NCBI GenBank assembly: GCA_022711665.1
Contig: JAKLEN010000001.1
Span: 310,001-374,000, forward strand
Source: Acidobacteriota bacterium
GTDB taxonomy: Bacteria; Acidobacteriota; Aminicenantia; Aminicenantales; Saccharicenantaceae
Reading direction: 5' to 3'
Length of the DNA: 64,000 nucleotides
The notes under the pieces were generated by a model. It made no database searches and had not been told where the DNA came from. It was given only the letters and a program-made list of their open reading frames with translations. This document shows positions 26,088 to 35,264 of this stretch, piece by piece. Each line of letters opens with the position of its first letter. The stretch's first letter is position 1. The position numbers were made by a program, and so were the translations under genes.

Positions 26088-27239
26088 ATGAAATTCATCG
26101 GCCGTTCCCAGATCGAAGCGTTGACCAGGTTCAAGGGGCAGGGCGACCTCGTGACATCCTTCTACCTCGATACGGACAAGGGGCGGAAGAGCCGCAAGGA
26201 GATCCAGCTGGCCCTCAAGAACCTGATCAACGAGGCCAGGGAGCGGGCCTGCGGCCTGGCCGCGGGCAAGGAAAAGGAGGCCGCGCTGCTAGAGGACCTG
26301 GACCTCATCGCCGCGCGCGGCGGCCAAGCCTTGACCGCCTCCGGCGCCGCCGGCCTCGCGGCCTTCTCGGCCAGCCGTCGGGGTTTCTGGCAGGCCCTGG
26401 AGCTGCCGCACGGCCCCCGCAACCGGGTCCTGTTCGACGCCAATTTTTACGTCCGGCCCCTGGTTTCCATCCTGGACAAGTACAGCCACATCTGCGCCCT
26501 GCTCGTCGACCACCGCGAAGCCGTCTGGTACGACGTGAACATGGGCGAGATCAAGCCGCTCGACCGCCTCCGGAGCGATGTCCCGGGCAAGGTCCGCGAC
26601 GGCGGTTTCGAGGGGACGTCGGCCAAGCGGATCGAGCGCCGCATCGACGCCCGCCTCCAGGAGCATCATAAGAAGGTGGCCCAGAGAACGTTCGAGATCA
26701 GCCGGAAAACCCCCTTCGACTGGCTCCTCATCGGCACCGAGGAGGTCCCCAGCGCGGAATTCGAGGCCCACCTCCACAGCTACCTTCGCGACAAGGTCAA
26801 GGGCCATCTCCGCTGCCGCGTGGCCGACACGCCGGCCAAGGTCCTGGCCGAGGTCCTCGAGGTCGAAGCCGGGTTGAAGAAGGCCGAGGAGGAGGAGGCC
26901 GTTCAGAAGCTCGTCGCCGAGCTCGAGCGCGGCGGCCTGGCCGCTTCGGGCCTGCGCGATACGCTGCGCCATCTCAACCAGTTCGAGGTCCAGACGCTCC
27001 TCGTCACCCACAATCTCGTCCAGCCGGGACGGGTCTGCCCGGTCCACCAGTTCCTCTACATCGACGAGCCCCGATGCCCGGTCGATGACAAGAAGACCTC
27101 CCCGGTTCCGGACGTCATCGACGAGGCCATCGAGACCGTGCTCAAGCGAGGCGGCGCGGTCAAGCAGATCGACCCGCCGTCCAGGCTCGACCGTTACGGC
27201 GGCATCGGCGCCTTCCTCAAGTACAAGGCCGGCGCCTGA
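26088..27239 (+). CDS. Bacterial archaeo-eukaryotic release-factor-like (baeRF/VLRF1-type) protein
   Basis: A 383-residue protein related to eukaryotic and archaeal peptide release factor eRF1. The ATG at 26088 has AAGGAGGG in front; an in-frame start 33 bases upstream has none. An N-terminal alpha/beta part (about 1-130) precedes an eRF1 domain-2-like region, where GGFEGTSAKRIERRIDARLQ (172-191) lines up with the eRF1 stretch that holds the GGQ peptide-release motif; the glutamine is missing. The C terminus is domain-3-like, with a cysteine/histidine pair (CPVH at 317-320, Cys330) and the ending GGIGAFLKY typical of these proteins. It probably acts on ribosomes, in rescue or stalling, in place of normal stop-codon reading. 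It is a single gene with its own promoter. Confidence 0.82.
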   Translation: MKFIGRSQIEALTRFKGQGDLVTSFYLDTDKGRKSRKEIQLALKNLINEARERACGLAAGKEKEAALLEDLDLIAARGGQALTASGAAGLAAFSASRRGFWQALELPHGPRNRVLFDANFYVRPLVSILDKYSHICALLVDHREAVWYDVNMGEIKPLDRLRSDVPGKVRDGGFEGTSAKRIERRIDARLQEHHKKVAQRTFEISRKTPFDWLLIGTEEVPSAEFEAHLHSYLRDKVKGHLRCRVADTPAKVLAEVLEVEAGLKKAEEEEAVQKLVAELERGGLAASGLRDTLRHLNQFEVQTLLVTHNLVQPGRVCPVHQFLYIDEPRCPVDDKKTSPVPDVIDEAIETVLKRGGAVKQIDPPSRLDRYGGIGAFLKYKAGA

Positions 27240-27266
27240 TCGGCCCCGGCCGCCGGCCTAAGCCGG

Positions 27267-30200
27267 TCAGACCCCGGCCGGCTTTCGCTCCTTGAAGTGT
27301 ATCTTGTTGACTACACTGTAGATGACCGGAATGACGAAGAGCGTCAGGACGGTCGTCGCGGTCAGGCCGAAGGCGATGGCGATGCCCAGCGGCGCCCGGA
27401 ACTCCGAGCCCGAGGACGTGGAGAAGGCCATGGGCAGGGCGCCGAGGACCGTCGTCAGGGCCGTCAGCAGAACGGCCCGCAGCCGCGTCGTCGAACCCTG
27501 GAGGATGGCCTCGCGCTTGTCGACGCCCCGGTTGATGAGCTGGTTGATGTAGTCGATCATGACGATGCCGTTGTTGACGGCGATGCCCATGAGCAGGATG
27601 ACGCCGACCAGGACGGCCATGTTCAGGGTCTTGCCGGTGACGAGCAGGCCGACGATGACGCCGATGACGCCGAGAGGCACGGTGAACATGATGATGAACG
27701 GGTGGACGAAATGCTCGAACTGGGAGGCCATGACCATGTAGACGAGCAGGGCGGCCAGGGCGAAGGCGGCGGCCAGGATGACGAAGGCGTCCTGCATGTC
27801 CTCGTAGGAGCCGCCGTACTCGATGAAGTAGCCCGGCGGCAGGGTCCTTTCGAAGCCGGCCAGCCGGGCCTTGATGTCCTTGACCACGCTGCCGAGGTCG
27901 CGGCCGGCGATGTTGGCCGTGATCGAGACGCGCCGGGCCTGGTTCTCGCGGTCGATCTTCAGGGGGCCCGTGCCGTCCGAGATGTCGGCCAGCTGTTCGA
28001 GGTAGACGGTCCGGCCTGAGGCGGTCCGAAGCGGGATGCTGCGGACCTCGTCCAGGCTGTCGCGGTACTGCTCCTTGAAGCGGAGCCGGACGTCGATCTC
28101 GTCCGTCCCTTCGCGATAGCGCGTGGCCACCTTGCCGAGGGTGGCGGTCTGGACGGTGTTGGCGACCTGGTAGACCGACAGGCCCAGCCTGTAGGTGCGC
28201 TCGCGGTCGATCTTGATCTGGACCTCCGGCTTGCCCGCGACCAGCGTGTGGGTGAGGTCGCGGATGCCCTCGATGCCCGATATGAGCTGGACGATCTGGT
28301 CGGCTTGGCCCTTGAGGGCCGGCAGGTCCTGGCCGAAGAGCTTGATCTCGACCGGCGCCGCCGAACCGCCCATCAGCTGCTGGCTCATGTCGATGGCCTC
28401 GAACTTGACGCCGCGGAGGTTGGGCAGCTGCTTCCGGATCCTCTCCAGGAGCTGCTGGTCGGATTCCTTGCGCTGGTCTCGCTTGACCAGCCCGACCCAG
28501 AGGATGCCCTCGTGCGTTCCCGAATTGGAGAAGCTCGAGGCGGCGTCGCTGGCGTCCTGCTCGGCCTGGGAGCCGGTCTGGGCCGAGATCATCGTGATCT
28601 CGGGCATCTTGGCCATGATGTTCTCGACCAGCCCGACGACGCGGTCCGTTTCCTCGAGGGCCGTACCGACCGGCATGCGGACCTTGAGCAGGATCATGTC
28701 GCGGTCCTGGGCCGGGATGAACTCCGTCGGCAGGAACGGCACGATGGCCATCGACAGGGCGAAGGCCAGGAGGGCCCCGCCGAGGACCCAGCGCCGGTGG
28801 TGGAGGGCCCAATCGAGCCGCTTCCGGTACCAGGCCTTGGCCTTGGCGAACTGCCGCTCCTCGGGGGCCTTGACGATGGCCTTGAGGCTCTTTTCCGACC
28901 GGAAGAGCAGGGACGTGGACAGGGGCACGACGGTCAGGGCGACGAAAAGGGAGGCCAGGAGGGAGAAGGCGATGGACAGGCCCAGGGCTTGGGTCAGCTT
29001 GCCGGTTATGCCCGAGGCGAAGATCATGGGAAAGAAGACGGCGATCGTCGTCAGGGTCGAAGCGGTGATGGCCATGCCGACTTCGGCCGCCCCCGAGATG
29101 GAGGCCTGGTCGGCCGACTGGCCCTCCTCCAGGTGCCGGTAGACGTTCTCGATGACGACGATGGCGTTATCGACCAGCATGCCGATGCCCAGGGCCAGAC
29201 CGCCGAGCGTCAGCAGGTTGAGGGTGTAGCCGGCGGCGTAGAGGGCGATGAACGTGGTGATGATGGACAGGGGGATGGCCAAGCCGATGACGAAGGTCGG
29301 CCGCCAGTTGCGGAGGAAGAGGAAGATGAGCAGGATGGCCAGCAGGCCGCCCTGCCAGGCGTTGGAAACGGTGTTCGAGGTCACCTGCTCGATCATGTCG
29401 CCCTGATCCATGGCCACGTGAAAGGCCGGGTTCCCGGGAACGGTCTTGACGAGCTTCTTGACCTCGGCCTTGACTTTCTTGCTGGCGATCTGGGTGTTGG
29501 CGCCGGAGCGCTTGCTGACGATGAGGTAGACGCCGTTCTGGCCCTGGATCCGCGCCGTGTAGCGGACATCCCGGAGCGTGTCTTTGACGTCGGCCACGTC
29601 GGAGATGTAAACGGGCTCGCCGGCCGCGGTCATGCCGATGACCGTCCGCCGGATGTCGTCGAGGTCCTTGAACTCGCCCATGCTCCGGACGAGGACCTCG
29701 GTATAGCGCTCGACCAGGTTGCCGGCCGGCAGGTTTAGGTTCTCGGCCCCCAGGGCCAGCCGAACCTGGTCGAGGGTCAGGTTGCGGCTCTCCAGGGCGG
29801 CCCGGTCGATGTTGACCAGGATCTCGCGCTCGTCCATGGAGAAGACGCGGGCCGAGGCGACGCCGTCGATCCGCTCCAGGCGCGGCGCGATCTCGTCCTC
29901 CATGATGGTCTTGAGCTTCATGGGCGGCAGGTCGCTGGTGATGCCGTAGAAGATGACCGGGAACTGGCTGAAGCTGAACTTCATGACCAGCGGCTCGTCG
30001 GCCTCCTCGGGCAGGTACTGCTTGTAGAGCCCAATCTGGTCGCGGATGTCCTGGGCGGCGAAATCGAGGTTGGTGCCCCACTCGAACTCGACGCTGATGA
30101 CCGAGACGCCCTCGGAGGTCTGGGAGGTGACCTTCTTGACCCGGTTGACCGAGCTGACGAGCTGCTCCAGGGGCCGGGTCAGGACGTTCTCGATATCCTC

Positions 30201-30368
30201 GGACGAAGCCCCCGCGTAGCTCGTGATGACCGAGACGGTCGGAAACTCGAGGTCGGGGAAGAAATCGAGCCCCAGCCGGGTGAAGGAGATGACGCCCAGG
30301 ACGACGAGGATCATCGCCATCATGGACGTCGTGACTTTTTTCTTGACCGAGAATTCCGGGAGTTTCAT
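27267..30368 (-). CDS. RND family efflux permease (HAE-1 type)
   Basis: A 1033-residue proton-coupled efflux pump. It starts MKLPEFSVKKKVTTSMMAMI, has the periplasmic porter loop with VKKVTSQTSEGVSVISVEFE, helix 4 with GIGMLVDNAIVVIENVYRH, and the late segment VGVILLMGIAVNNGIVMIDY. Length and architecture are standard, without the long linker insert of the pump at 8276-11605. It overlaps the adaptor gene upstream by four bases (ATGA), so they are coupled. It is the last gene of a tetR-tolC-adaptor-pump operon and should export toxic compounds or other small hydrophobic molecules; the exact substrate is unknown. Confidence 0.95.
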   Translation of the reverse strand: MKLPEFSVKKKVTTSMMAMILVVLGVISFTRLGLDFFPDLEFPTVSVITSYAGASSEDIENVLTRPLEQLVSSVNRVKKVTSQTSEGVSVISVEFEWGTNLDFAAQDIRDQIGLYKQYLPEEADEPLVMKFSFSQFPVIFYGITSDLPPMKLKTIMEDEIAPRLERIDGVASARVFSMDEREILVNIDRAALESRNLTLDQVRLALGAENLNLPAGNLVERYTEVLVRSMGEFKDLDDIRRTVIGMTAAGEPVYISDVADVKDTLRDVRYTARIQGQNGVYLIVSKRSGANTQIASKKVKAEVKKLVKTVPGNPAFHVAMDQGDMIEQVTSNTVSNAWQGGLLAILLIFLFLRNWRPTFVIGLAIPLSIITTFIALYAAGYTLNLLTLGGLALGIGMLVDNAIVVIENVYRHLEEGQSADQASISGAAEVGMAITASTLTTIAVFFPMIFASGITGKLTQALGLSIAFSLLASLFVALTVVPLSTSLLFRSEKSLKAIVKAPEERQFAKAKAWYRKRLDWALHHRRWVLGGALLAFALSMAIVPFLPTEFIPAQDRDMILLKVRMPVGTALEETDRVVGLVENIMAKMPEITMISAQTGSQAEQDASDAASSFSNSGTHEGILWVGLVKRDQRKESDQQLLERIRKQLPNLRGVKFEAIDMSQQLMGGSAAPVEIKLFGQDLPALKGQADQIVQLISGIEGIRDLTHTLVAGKPEVQIKIDRERTYRLGLSVYQVANTVQTATLGKVATRYREGTDEIDVRLRFKEQYRDSLDEVRSIPLRTASGRTVYLEQLADISDGTGPLKIDRENQARRVSITANIAGRDLGSVVKDIKARLAGFERTLPPGYFIEYGGSYEDMQDAFVILAAAFALAALLVYMVMASQFEHFVHPFIIMFTVPLGVIGVIVGLLVTGKTLNMAVLVGVILLMGIAVNNGIVMIDYINQLINRGVDKREAILQGSTTRLRAVLLTALTTVLGALPMAFSTSSGSEFRAPLGIAIAFGLTATTVLTLFVIPVIYSVVNKIHFKERKPAGV

Positions 30369-31492
30369 TTCTTGACCTCCTCGAGGACCTGGACCGCGGC
30401 GCCGGCCTCGAGCCCGTAGTTGCCCTCGACGACGACGGCCTCCTGGTCGGCCAGCCCGCCCAGGATCTCGATCATGGTCGTGTTCTGGATGCCGAGCGTG
30501 ACGTTCTTGCGAACGGCCTTGCCGCCCTCGACGACATAGACGTACGTGTTCTCGAGCACGGCCGTCTGGGGCACGACCAGGGCGTTATCGTGCGACTGGA
30601 CCTCGAAGACGAGGTCGCCGAACGTGCCGGGCCGGAGCGCCGCTTCGGGGTTGGGGACGTGGACCTCGACCTCGAACTTCTTGGTCTGCGGGTCGGCGGT
30701 CAGGTTGACGACGCGGACGACGCCGCGGAACTCGCGTCCGGGCAGGGCCCCGACCTTGAGGACGGCATCCTGGCCCTTGCGGATGCGGCCGATGTTCTCG
30801 GGCGAGACGGCCACGGCCAGCTTGATCGTCGAGTAATCCATGAGGGTCAGGACGCCGCCGGCCCCGCCGCCGTAGGCGCCGCCCATCATCGGGTTGATGA
30901 CGTCGCCGACCTCGGCGTTCTTGGAGGCGATGACGCCGGCGAAGGGGGCCGTCATGAGCGAGACGTCCAGGGCGTGGCGGGCCAGGTTGAGGGCGGCCCG
31001 GGCCTGTTCGAGCTGGGCGGAGGCGGCGTCGAAGGCCAGCTGGATCTTCTCGCGCTGCTGCTCGGAGACGGCCTGCTCCTTGATCAGCCGGTCCATGCGC
31101 TCCTTGTTCTTGAGGGCGTCGGCGTAGGCCGCCTCGGCCACGGCCACCCCGGCCTCGGCCTGCTTCAGTTGGAGCCGGATGGATTCGGTCTCGAGCTCGG
31201 CCAGGAGCTGCCCCTTGGCCACGCGATCGCCGGCCTCGACGCAGATGCGGGCGATCTTGCCGCCGGTCTCGGGCGTGATGTTGATCTTGTTCAGGGCCTC
31301 GAGCGTCCCGGTGTAGGTGATCTTCTCGGTGATCCTCTCGCGGGCGGCCTTGAAGACCTTGACCGGCGCGGCGCCGAAGGTCTGGGCCGCGTCCCCGGGC
31401 TGGGCGGCCTTGCGGCAGGCGCCGCCGGCGGCGATCACGGCCGCGGCCAGGGCGGTCAGGGCGAGCTTGCGGGCGATCTGGGGGGTGGTCAT
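30365..31492 (-). CDS. RND efflux periplasmic adaptor subunit (HlyD family)
   Basis: A 375-residue adaptor between the RND pump and TolC. The N terminus has a signal peptide with a cysteine at residue 26 (AAGGAC), so it may be a lipoprotein like AcrA, though the lipobox is weak. The lipoyl halves (ITPETGGKIARICVEAGDRV and FAGVIASKNAEVGDVIN), a helical hairpin between them (about 100-165), then beta-barrel and membrane-proximal domains are visible. The stop overlaps the pump start (ATGA), and the tolC gene ends 11 bases upstream. A glycine-rich stretch (MMGGAYGGGAGG) in the barrel region is unusual. Confidence 0.94.
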   Translation of the reverse strand: MTTPQIARKLALTALAAAVIAAGGACRKAAQPGDAAQTFGAAPVKVFKAARERITEKITYTGTLEALNKINITPETGGKIARICVEAGDRVAKGQLLAELETESIRLQLKQAEAGVAVAEAAYADALKNKERMDRLIKEQAVSEQQREKIQLAFDAASAQLEQARAALNLARHALDVSLMTAPFAGVIASKNAEVGDVINPMMGGAYGGGAGGVLTLMDYSTIKLAVAVSPENIGRIRKGQDAVLKVGALPGREFRGVVRVVNLTADPQTKKFEVEVHVPNPEAALRPGTFGDLVFEVQSHDNALVVPQTAVLENTYVYVVEGGKAVRKNVTLGIQNTTMIEILGGLADQEAVVVEGNYGLEAGAAVQVLEEVKK

Positions 31493-31503
31493 GGGTTCCT
31501 CCG

Positions 31504-32856
31504 TTAGTTCGAGCGGCTCTCGGACCGGCTCCGGCCGACGGCCTTTTCGAGCTGGGCCTGCGAGATGACGCAGTCGTAGAGCGCCTGTGAATGGTTGGTC
31601 CGGGCCTGGCTCAGGGCCACCTGGGCGGTCATGACGTCCAGGTTCGTGGCCAGGCCTTCGCTATAGTTCAGCTCCGCGATGCGGACGGCCTCGCGGGCCT
31701 GTTCGACGTTCTTTTCCTGGGAGACGAGCGTCTCCCGGGCCTGGGTGTTGTTCAAAACGGCCTGGCGGACCTCGAAAGCGATGGCCTCCGACAGGCCCTT
31801 GCGGGTCCATTGGATCTCCCGGATGGCGGCCTTGGCCTGGCCGGCCTGGGCCCGCGACAGGAAGCCGTCAAAGATGTTCAGGCTCAGGGACAGGTTGATC
31901 GTGTAATAGTTCTGCCAGGTCCCGCGACGGAAGTTCATGGCATCGCCCCAGATGCTGTAGGTGCCGCCGACGGCCAGCGTCGGCAGCAGCGAGCCCCGGG
32001 CGATCCTGAGGGATTGCCGGGCCATGAGCTGCTGATAATCGAGCTGGCGCAGCTCGGGCCGCTGGGCCATGGCCTCTTCGATGACGCCCTGGCTGCCGGG
32101 CTCGAGGGGCGGGGCGGCGAGCTCGCCGCGGACCTCGATCGCCGCGTCGAGCCCGAGGCCGACGACGGTCTTCAAGCCCAGCGCGGCCACCTCGACGCTG
32201 TTCCTGGCCCGGATGGCCTGCGGCTTGAGGTTGGCCACCTGGACCTCCGAGCGGAGGAGGTCGAACTTCGAGGCCATGCCGACCGCGTGGAGGTTCTTGA
32301 CGTTCTCCCGGAATTTCTCGGCCAGGGCCAGGGCCTCGTCGGCGACGGCGGAGAACTCCCGGGCCAGGAGGTAGCCGTAGAAGGCCCGCTTGACCTCGAA
32401 GACCGTTTCCTGCTCGGACAGCCGGACCGCCTCCCGGCTGGCCTTGAGGCCGTATTGGGCCTGTTTGTATCCGGCCGTCAGACGGCCGCCGGCGAAGAGC
32501 GGCATCGAGAAGGCCAGGGCCATCTGGTAGTCCTTGGTGAAGTCGACGGAGATGCGCTGGGTGCCGCCGGTCATGGAGGGGAACTCCAGGACGAAGAGCT
32601 TTTCGTCCAGGGTGTTGGTGCCCTGGGCCGCCAGGGTGGGCAGGAAGCCCGACGCGGCCTGGCGGACGCCCGCCCGGGCCTGATCGACCTTCTCCTGCGA
32701 GGCCATGTGGAACGGATTCTGGCGCAGGGCCATGGCCACGGCCTCCTCCAAGGTCAGGACGACCGCGGACCGGGGCTCCTGGGCGGCCAGGACGCCCGGC
32801 CCGAGGAGGGCGAACGCCAGGGCAAACAGCGCGACGGCCGGCTTTCTCATTTTCAC
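31504..32856 (-). CDS. TolC family outer membrane efflux protein
   Basis: A 450-residue outer-membrane channel subunit. After a signal peptide (cleavage likely after VLAAQ), the two halves each show the TolC pattern of long coiled helices; the first starts TLEEAVAMALRQNPFHMASQ, and later SEGLATNLDVMTAQVALSQA is the typical second-half motif. Trimers form the duct across the outer membrane and periplasm. It overlaps the tetR gene by four bases and precedes the adaptor by 11, so all four genes are one operon. It is the only TolC in the window and could also serve the RND pair at 6929-14697. Confidence 0.95.
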   Translation of the reverse strand: MKMRKPAVALFALAFALLGPGVLAAQEPRSAVVLTLEEAVAMALRQNPFHMASQEKVDQARAGVRQAASGFLPTLAAQGTNTLDEKLFVLEFPSMTGGTQRISVDFTKDYQMALAFSMPLFAGGRLTAGYKQAQYGLKASREAVRLSEQETVFEVKRAFYGYLLAREFSAVADEALALAEKFRENVKNLHAVGMASKFDLLRSEVQVANLKPQAIRARNSVEVAALGLKTVVGLGLDAAIEVRGELAAPPLEPGSQGVIEEAMAQRPELRQLDYQQLMARQSLRIARGSLLPTLAVGGTYSIWGDAMNFRRGTWQNYYTINLSLSLNIFDGFLSRAQAGQAKAAIREIQWTRKGLSEAIAFEVRQAVLNNTQARETLVSQEKNVEQAREAVRIAELNYSEGLATNLDVMTAQVALSQARTNHSQALYDCVISQAQLEKAVGRSRSESRSN

Positions 32857-33545
32857 TTCTCCTTCCCGGCTGGTTCGGGGTTCCGTATCCCCTCGAGGAT
32901 GAACTGGGTCAGGACGTCGACGGCGTCGGGGGAGAGCGGCCCGTCCCCTCCCCAGAACCGGTTGTGGGCATAGCCCTCGACCACGGCCTGCATAAAGACC
33001 GATGCCCGCCGGGCGTCCAGGGCCCGGAACTCCCCCGAAGCGACGCCCTCCTCGAAAATGCGGGAGGCCATTTGGGCGATACGCTCCATCTTGCCCTGAA
33101 GGACCGCGACCCGCTTCCTGTCGGCGGCCGGCATGGAGCCGGGCTTCCCGCCGGCCTCGACGTAGACGTGCATGAGCTTCAGCATGGCCTTGTCCATCCA
33201 GAGGATCCGGGTCACGTAGCTCTTGCTCTCCTGTTCCTGGATGATCAGCCGGATGGCCAGCCGAAGCTTCTCGACGGCGGTACCGGGACCGGCCAAGACC
33301 TCGTCGACCCGGCCGGCCATGTCGTCGAAATAGTGGGCCAGGATCTCGAAAAGCAGGACGCCCTTGCCGGCGATGTACTTGTAGACGGTGGCCTTGGAGA
33401 GCTGGGCCTCCCGGGCGACGTCGTTCATCGTCAGGGCGCTGAAGCCCTTGCGGCAGATGACCCGCTCCGCGGCGTGGAGGATGACTTCCCGGTAGCCCTG
33501 GCGCCGTCGGGCTTCGCGTTCACGGCGGACATCCGTGTTCTTCAT
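32853..33545 (-). CDS. TetR/AcrR family transcriptional regulator of the efflux operon
   Basis: A 230-residue repressor. The helix-turn-helix domain is at about 18-65 (GFSALTMNDVAREAQLSKAT, then VYKYIAGKGVLLFEIL), and the C-terminal domain (about 85-215) is the helical ligand-binding and dimer part. It is the first gene of the operon and overlaps tolC by ATGA. Two perfect inverted repeats lie 16-55 bases upstream of its ATG and cover the likely promoter, so it should repress itself and the pump genes until a ligand binds. No clear ribosome binding site is seen before the ATG. Confidence 0.93.
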   Translation of the reverse strand: MKNTDVRREREARRRQGYREVILHAAERVICRKGFSALTMNDVAREAQLSKATVYKYIAGKGVLLFEILAHYFDDMAGRVDEVLAGPGTAVEKLRLAIRLIIQEQESKSYVTRILWMDKAMLKLMHVYVEAGGKPGSMPAADRKRVAVLQGKMERIAQMASRIFEEGVASGEFRALDARRASVFMQAVVEGYAHNRFWGGDGPLSPDAVDVLTQFILEGIRNPEPAGKEK

Positions 33546-33560
33546 TGTTTTAAACCCATC

Positions 33561-33600
33561 AGTTCATTTAATGAACTCTAAGGTTTAATCAATAAACCTT
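33561..33600. promoter_or_regulatory. Paired palindromic operators upstream of tetR
   Basis: Two inverted repeats lie two bases apart: 33561-33577 is AGTTCATTTAATGAACT and 33580-33600 is AAGGTTTA-N5-TAAACCTT. Read toward tetR, TTGATT at the centre of the second and an AAATGA/TAAATG stretch in the first are 16-17 bases apart, so one palindrome would cover the -35 and the other the -10. They are the natural binding sites for the adjacent TetR-type repressor. Confidence 0.72.
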
Positions 33601-33633
33601 AAAGTCCATATAAATTACGCTCCGGGAAGGCGT

Positions 33634-33662
33634 TTGTCAAGCGCGGCTTTCCGCGCTAGAAT
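33634..33662 (+). promoter_or_regulatory. Promoter with palindromic spacer for the exported protein at 33693
   Basis: TTGTCA (33634-33639), a 17-base spacer and TAGAAT (33657-33662). The spacer contains GCGCGG-CTTT-CCGCGC (33641-33656), an inverted repeat suited to an operator. Confidence 0.7.
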
Positions 33663-33692
33663 ACTGATATCTCTCTTTTCATACGGGAAGAG

Positions 33693-34346
33693 ATGGAAAA
33701 GGGTTCCCTGAAACGCCCGGCGGTCCTCCTGGCCGCGGCCTGGCTCCTGGCCGGGCCGGCCGGGGGCGCGGTCTGGTGGGAGGTCCGCCTGGACGTCTCG
33801 GTCGAGGGCGCCTACACGGTCCGGGGCGGCGGGGCCGCGCTCGCCGGGAACTTCAGCTGCCGCTCCCGCTGGGAAGGCCGGCTGGAGCAGGACGGCGACG
33901 ACTTCCTCCTGGTGCACCTCAAGACCGAGGTCCTGGAATGGAGGCTCAGGGAGAGGTCCGGCCCGGCGGGAAGCGACAACGTCCTCGAAGCCCCGGCCGG
34001 GGTCCAGCCGGACCTCGCGGTGAATTACGTCCTCAAGGACGGCCGGGAGGTCGAGTTCGTCTTCGATCTCGATGGCGTGACCATCCCTCTCCACGCCTCG
34101 CCGATCTCGCTCCCCCTGGAGCTGCCGCGGGTCCCGGGCCGCGCCCCCGGCCAGGACTACGGCGATTTCGTCCGGCGCGGCACGAGCCGGGTGGCCATCC
34201 CCGAGACCGATCTCCTGGGCCGGTCGCCGGAGCGCCGGTTCTCCTGGAGCTGGCGGCGCGAAAAGCGGCTGATGAAGGGCCCGGCCGTCCTCGATGCGAT
34301 CCAGAGCCATACGGCCGAGGTGCGAGTGTCGGTGACCGCCCGCTGA
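33693..34346 (+). CDS. Exported beta-rich protein of unknown function
   Basis: A 217-residue protein with a signal peptide (hydrophobic core about 9-24; cleavage near GGA-VWW). The mature part has alternating hydrophobic residues and many Trp/Tyr (VWWEVRLDVSVEGAYTV, FSCRSRWEGRLEQDG), which suggests a beta-sandwich or barrel. I do not recognise the family. It is alone on its strand: divergent from the tetR operon and convergent with the xer gene, with 15 bases between stops. AGAG lies before the ATG. The transcript should come from the promoter at 33634-33662. Confidence 0.72.
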   Translation: MEKGSLKRPAVLLAAAWLLAGPAGGAVWWEVRLDVSVEGAYTVRGGGAALAGNFSCRSRWEGRLEQDGDDFLLVHLKTEVLEWRLRERSGPAGSDNVLEAPAGVQPDLAVNYVLKDGREVEFVFDLDGVTIPLHASPISLPLELPRVPGRAPGQDYGDFVRRGTSRVAIPETDLLGRSPERRFSWSWRREKRLMKGPAVLDAIQSHTAEVRVSVTAR

Positions 34347-34361
34347 CCCGGACCGCCGGCG

Positions 34362-35264
34362 TCAGGCCCGCGGGTGGAACCGGTCGTAGACGCGGCGGAG
34401 CCGTTCCCGGCTGACGTGGGTGTAGATCTGAGTCGTCGTGATCTGGCTGTGGCCGAGCATCAGCTGGACCGAGCGCAGGTCGGCCCCGCGCTCGAGCAGG
34501 TGCGTGGCGAACGAATGGCGGAGGACGTGGGGGCTGATCTTGGCCGCCAGCCCCGACCGGGCGGCATGGTCGCGGAGCATCTTCCAGACCCCCTGCCGCG
34601 TGAACGGCCGGCCCCGCCTCGACAGAAACAGCTCTTCCCGCTCATCGGCGTCGTCGAGCGGCCGGGCCTCGGCAAGGTAGCGCCGTACCGCGTCGCAGGC
34701 CGAACGGCCGAGCGGGACGATCCGCTCCTTGCCTCCCTTGCCGCGGCAGAGGAGGAAGCCGTCCGCCAGGTTGACATCGTCCCGCCTGAGCGAGGCCAGT
34801 TCCGAGACGCGAAGGCCGGCGCCATAGAGAACCTCGAGCATGGCCCGGTCCCGGACGCCGCGGGGCTTGGCGGCGTCGGGGGCCTGGAGCAGGGCGCCGG
34901 CTTCGTCGACGGTCAGGAACTTCGGCAGGGTCAGCCAGGTCGAGGGCGTGGTCAGCCGGGCCGTGGGGTCCTGCCTGACGAAGCCGCTGAGGGCACAGAA
35001 GCGGAAGAACGACCGCAGGGCCGAGACCAGGCGGGCCATGGAGCGGGCCGACAGGCCGGCCCGGCTCTCCCCCTGGATGAAGGAGGCCAACGTCTCCTCG
35101 GAGACGCGGGCCAGGGCGACGCGGCGGGCTTTCAGGAAATCCGCCAGCTTGCCGATGTCCCGGGCATAGGACTGGACGGTGTTGGCCGCCAGGCCCTTCT
35201 CGACGGCCAGGTACTCGAGGAACAGGCGCTGGGCGGCCTCCTGGGAGGCGGCGGGCGGCTTCAT
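34362..35264 (-). CDS. Tyrosine recombinase of the XerC/XerD type
   Basis: A 300-residue site-specific recombinase. The N-terminal SAM-like domain (about 10-95) is followed by the catalytic domain with Arg in YGAGLRVSELASLRRDD, the HxxR box HVLRHSFATHLLERGADL, the second histidine in LMLGHSQITTTQIY and the nucleophile Tyr in IYTHVS. Length and motif spacing match chromosomal XerC/D that resolve dimers at dif; nothing around it suggests a phage or integron integrase. Its ATG overlaps the stop of the MBL gene by four bases, so the two are coupled. Whether it is XerC or XerD cannot be settled here. Confidence 0.92.
   Translation of the reverse strand: MKPPAASQEAAQRLFLEYLAVEKGLAANTVQSYARDIGKLADFLKARRVALARVSEETLASFIQGESRAGLSARSMARLVSALRSFFRFCALSGFVRQDPTARLTTPSTWLTLPKFLTVDEAGALLQAPDAAKPRGVRDRAMLEVLYGAGLRVSELASLRRDDVNLADGFLLCRGKGGKERIVPLGRSACDAVRRYLAEARPLDDADEREELFLSRRGRPFTRQGVWKMLRDHAARSGLAAKISPHVLRHSFATHLLERGADLRSVQLMLGHSQITTTQIYTHVSRERLRRVYDRFHPRA

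Noticed and set aside
27240..27290. Terminator between the eRF1-like and RND genes
   Set aside because: An AAGCCGG/CCGGCTT stem is visible but the loop is long, the T-run is three bases, and it overlaps the RND coding end.
34362..35264. Phage or integron integrase
   Set aside because: Length, motifs and the pairing with an MBL hydrolase fit chromosomal XerC/D. There is no att site, tRNA disruption or phage gene.
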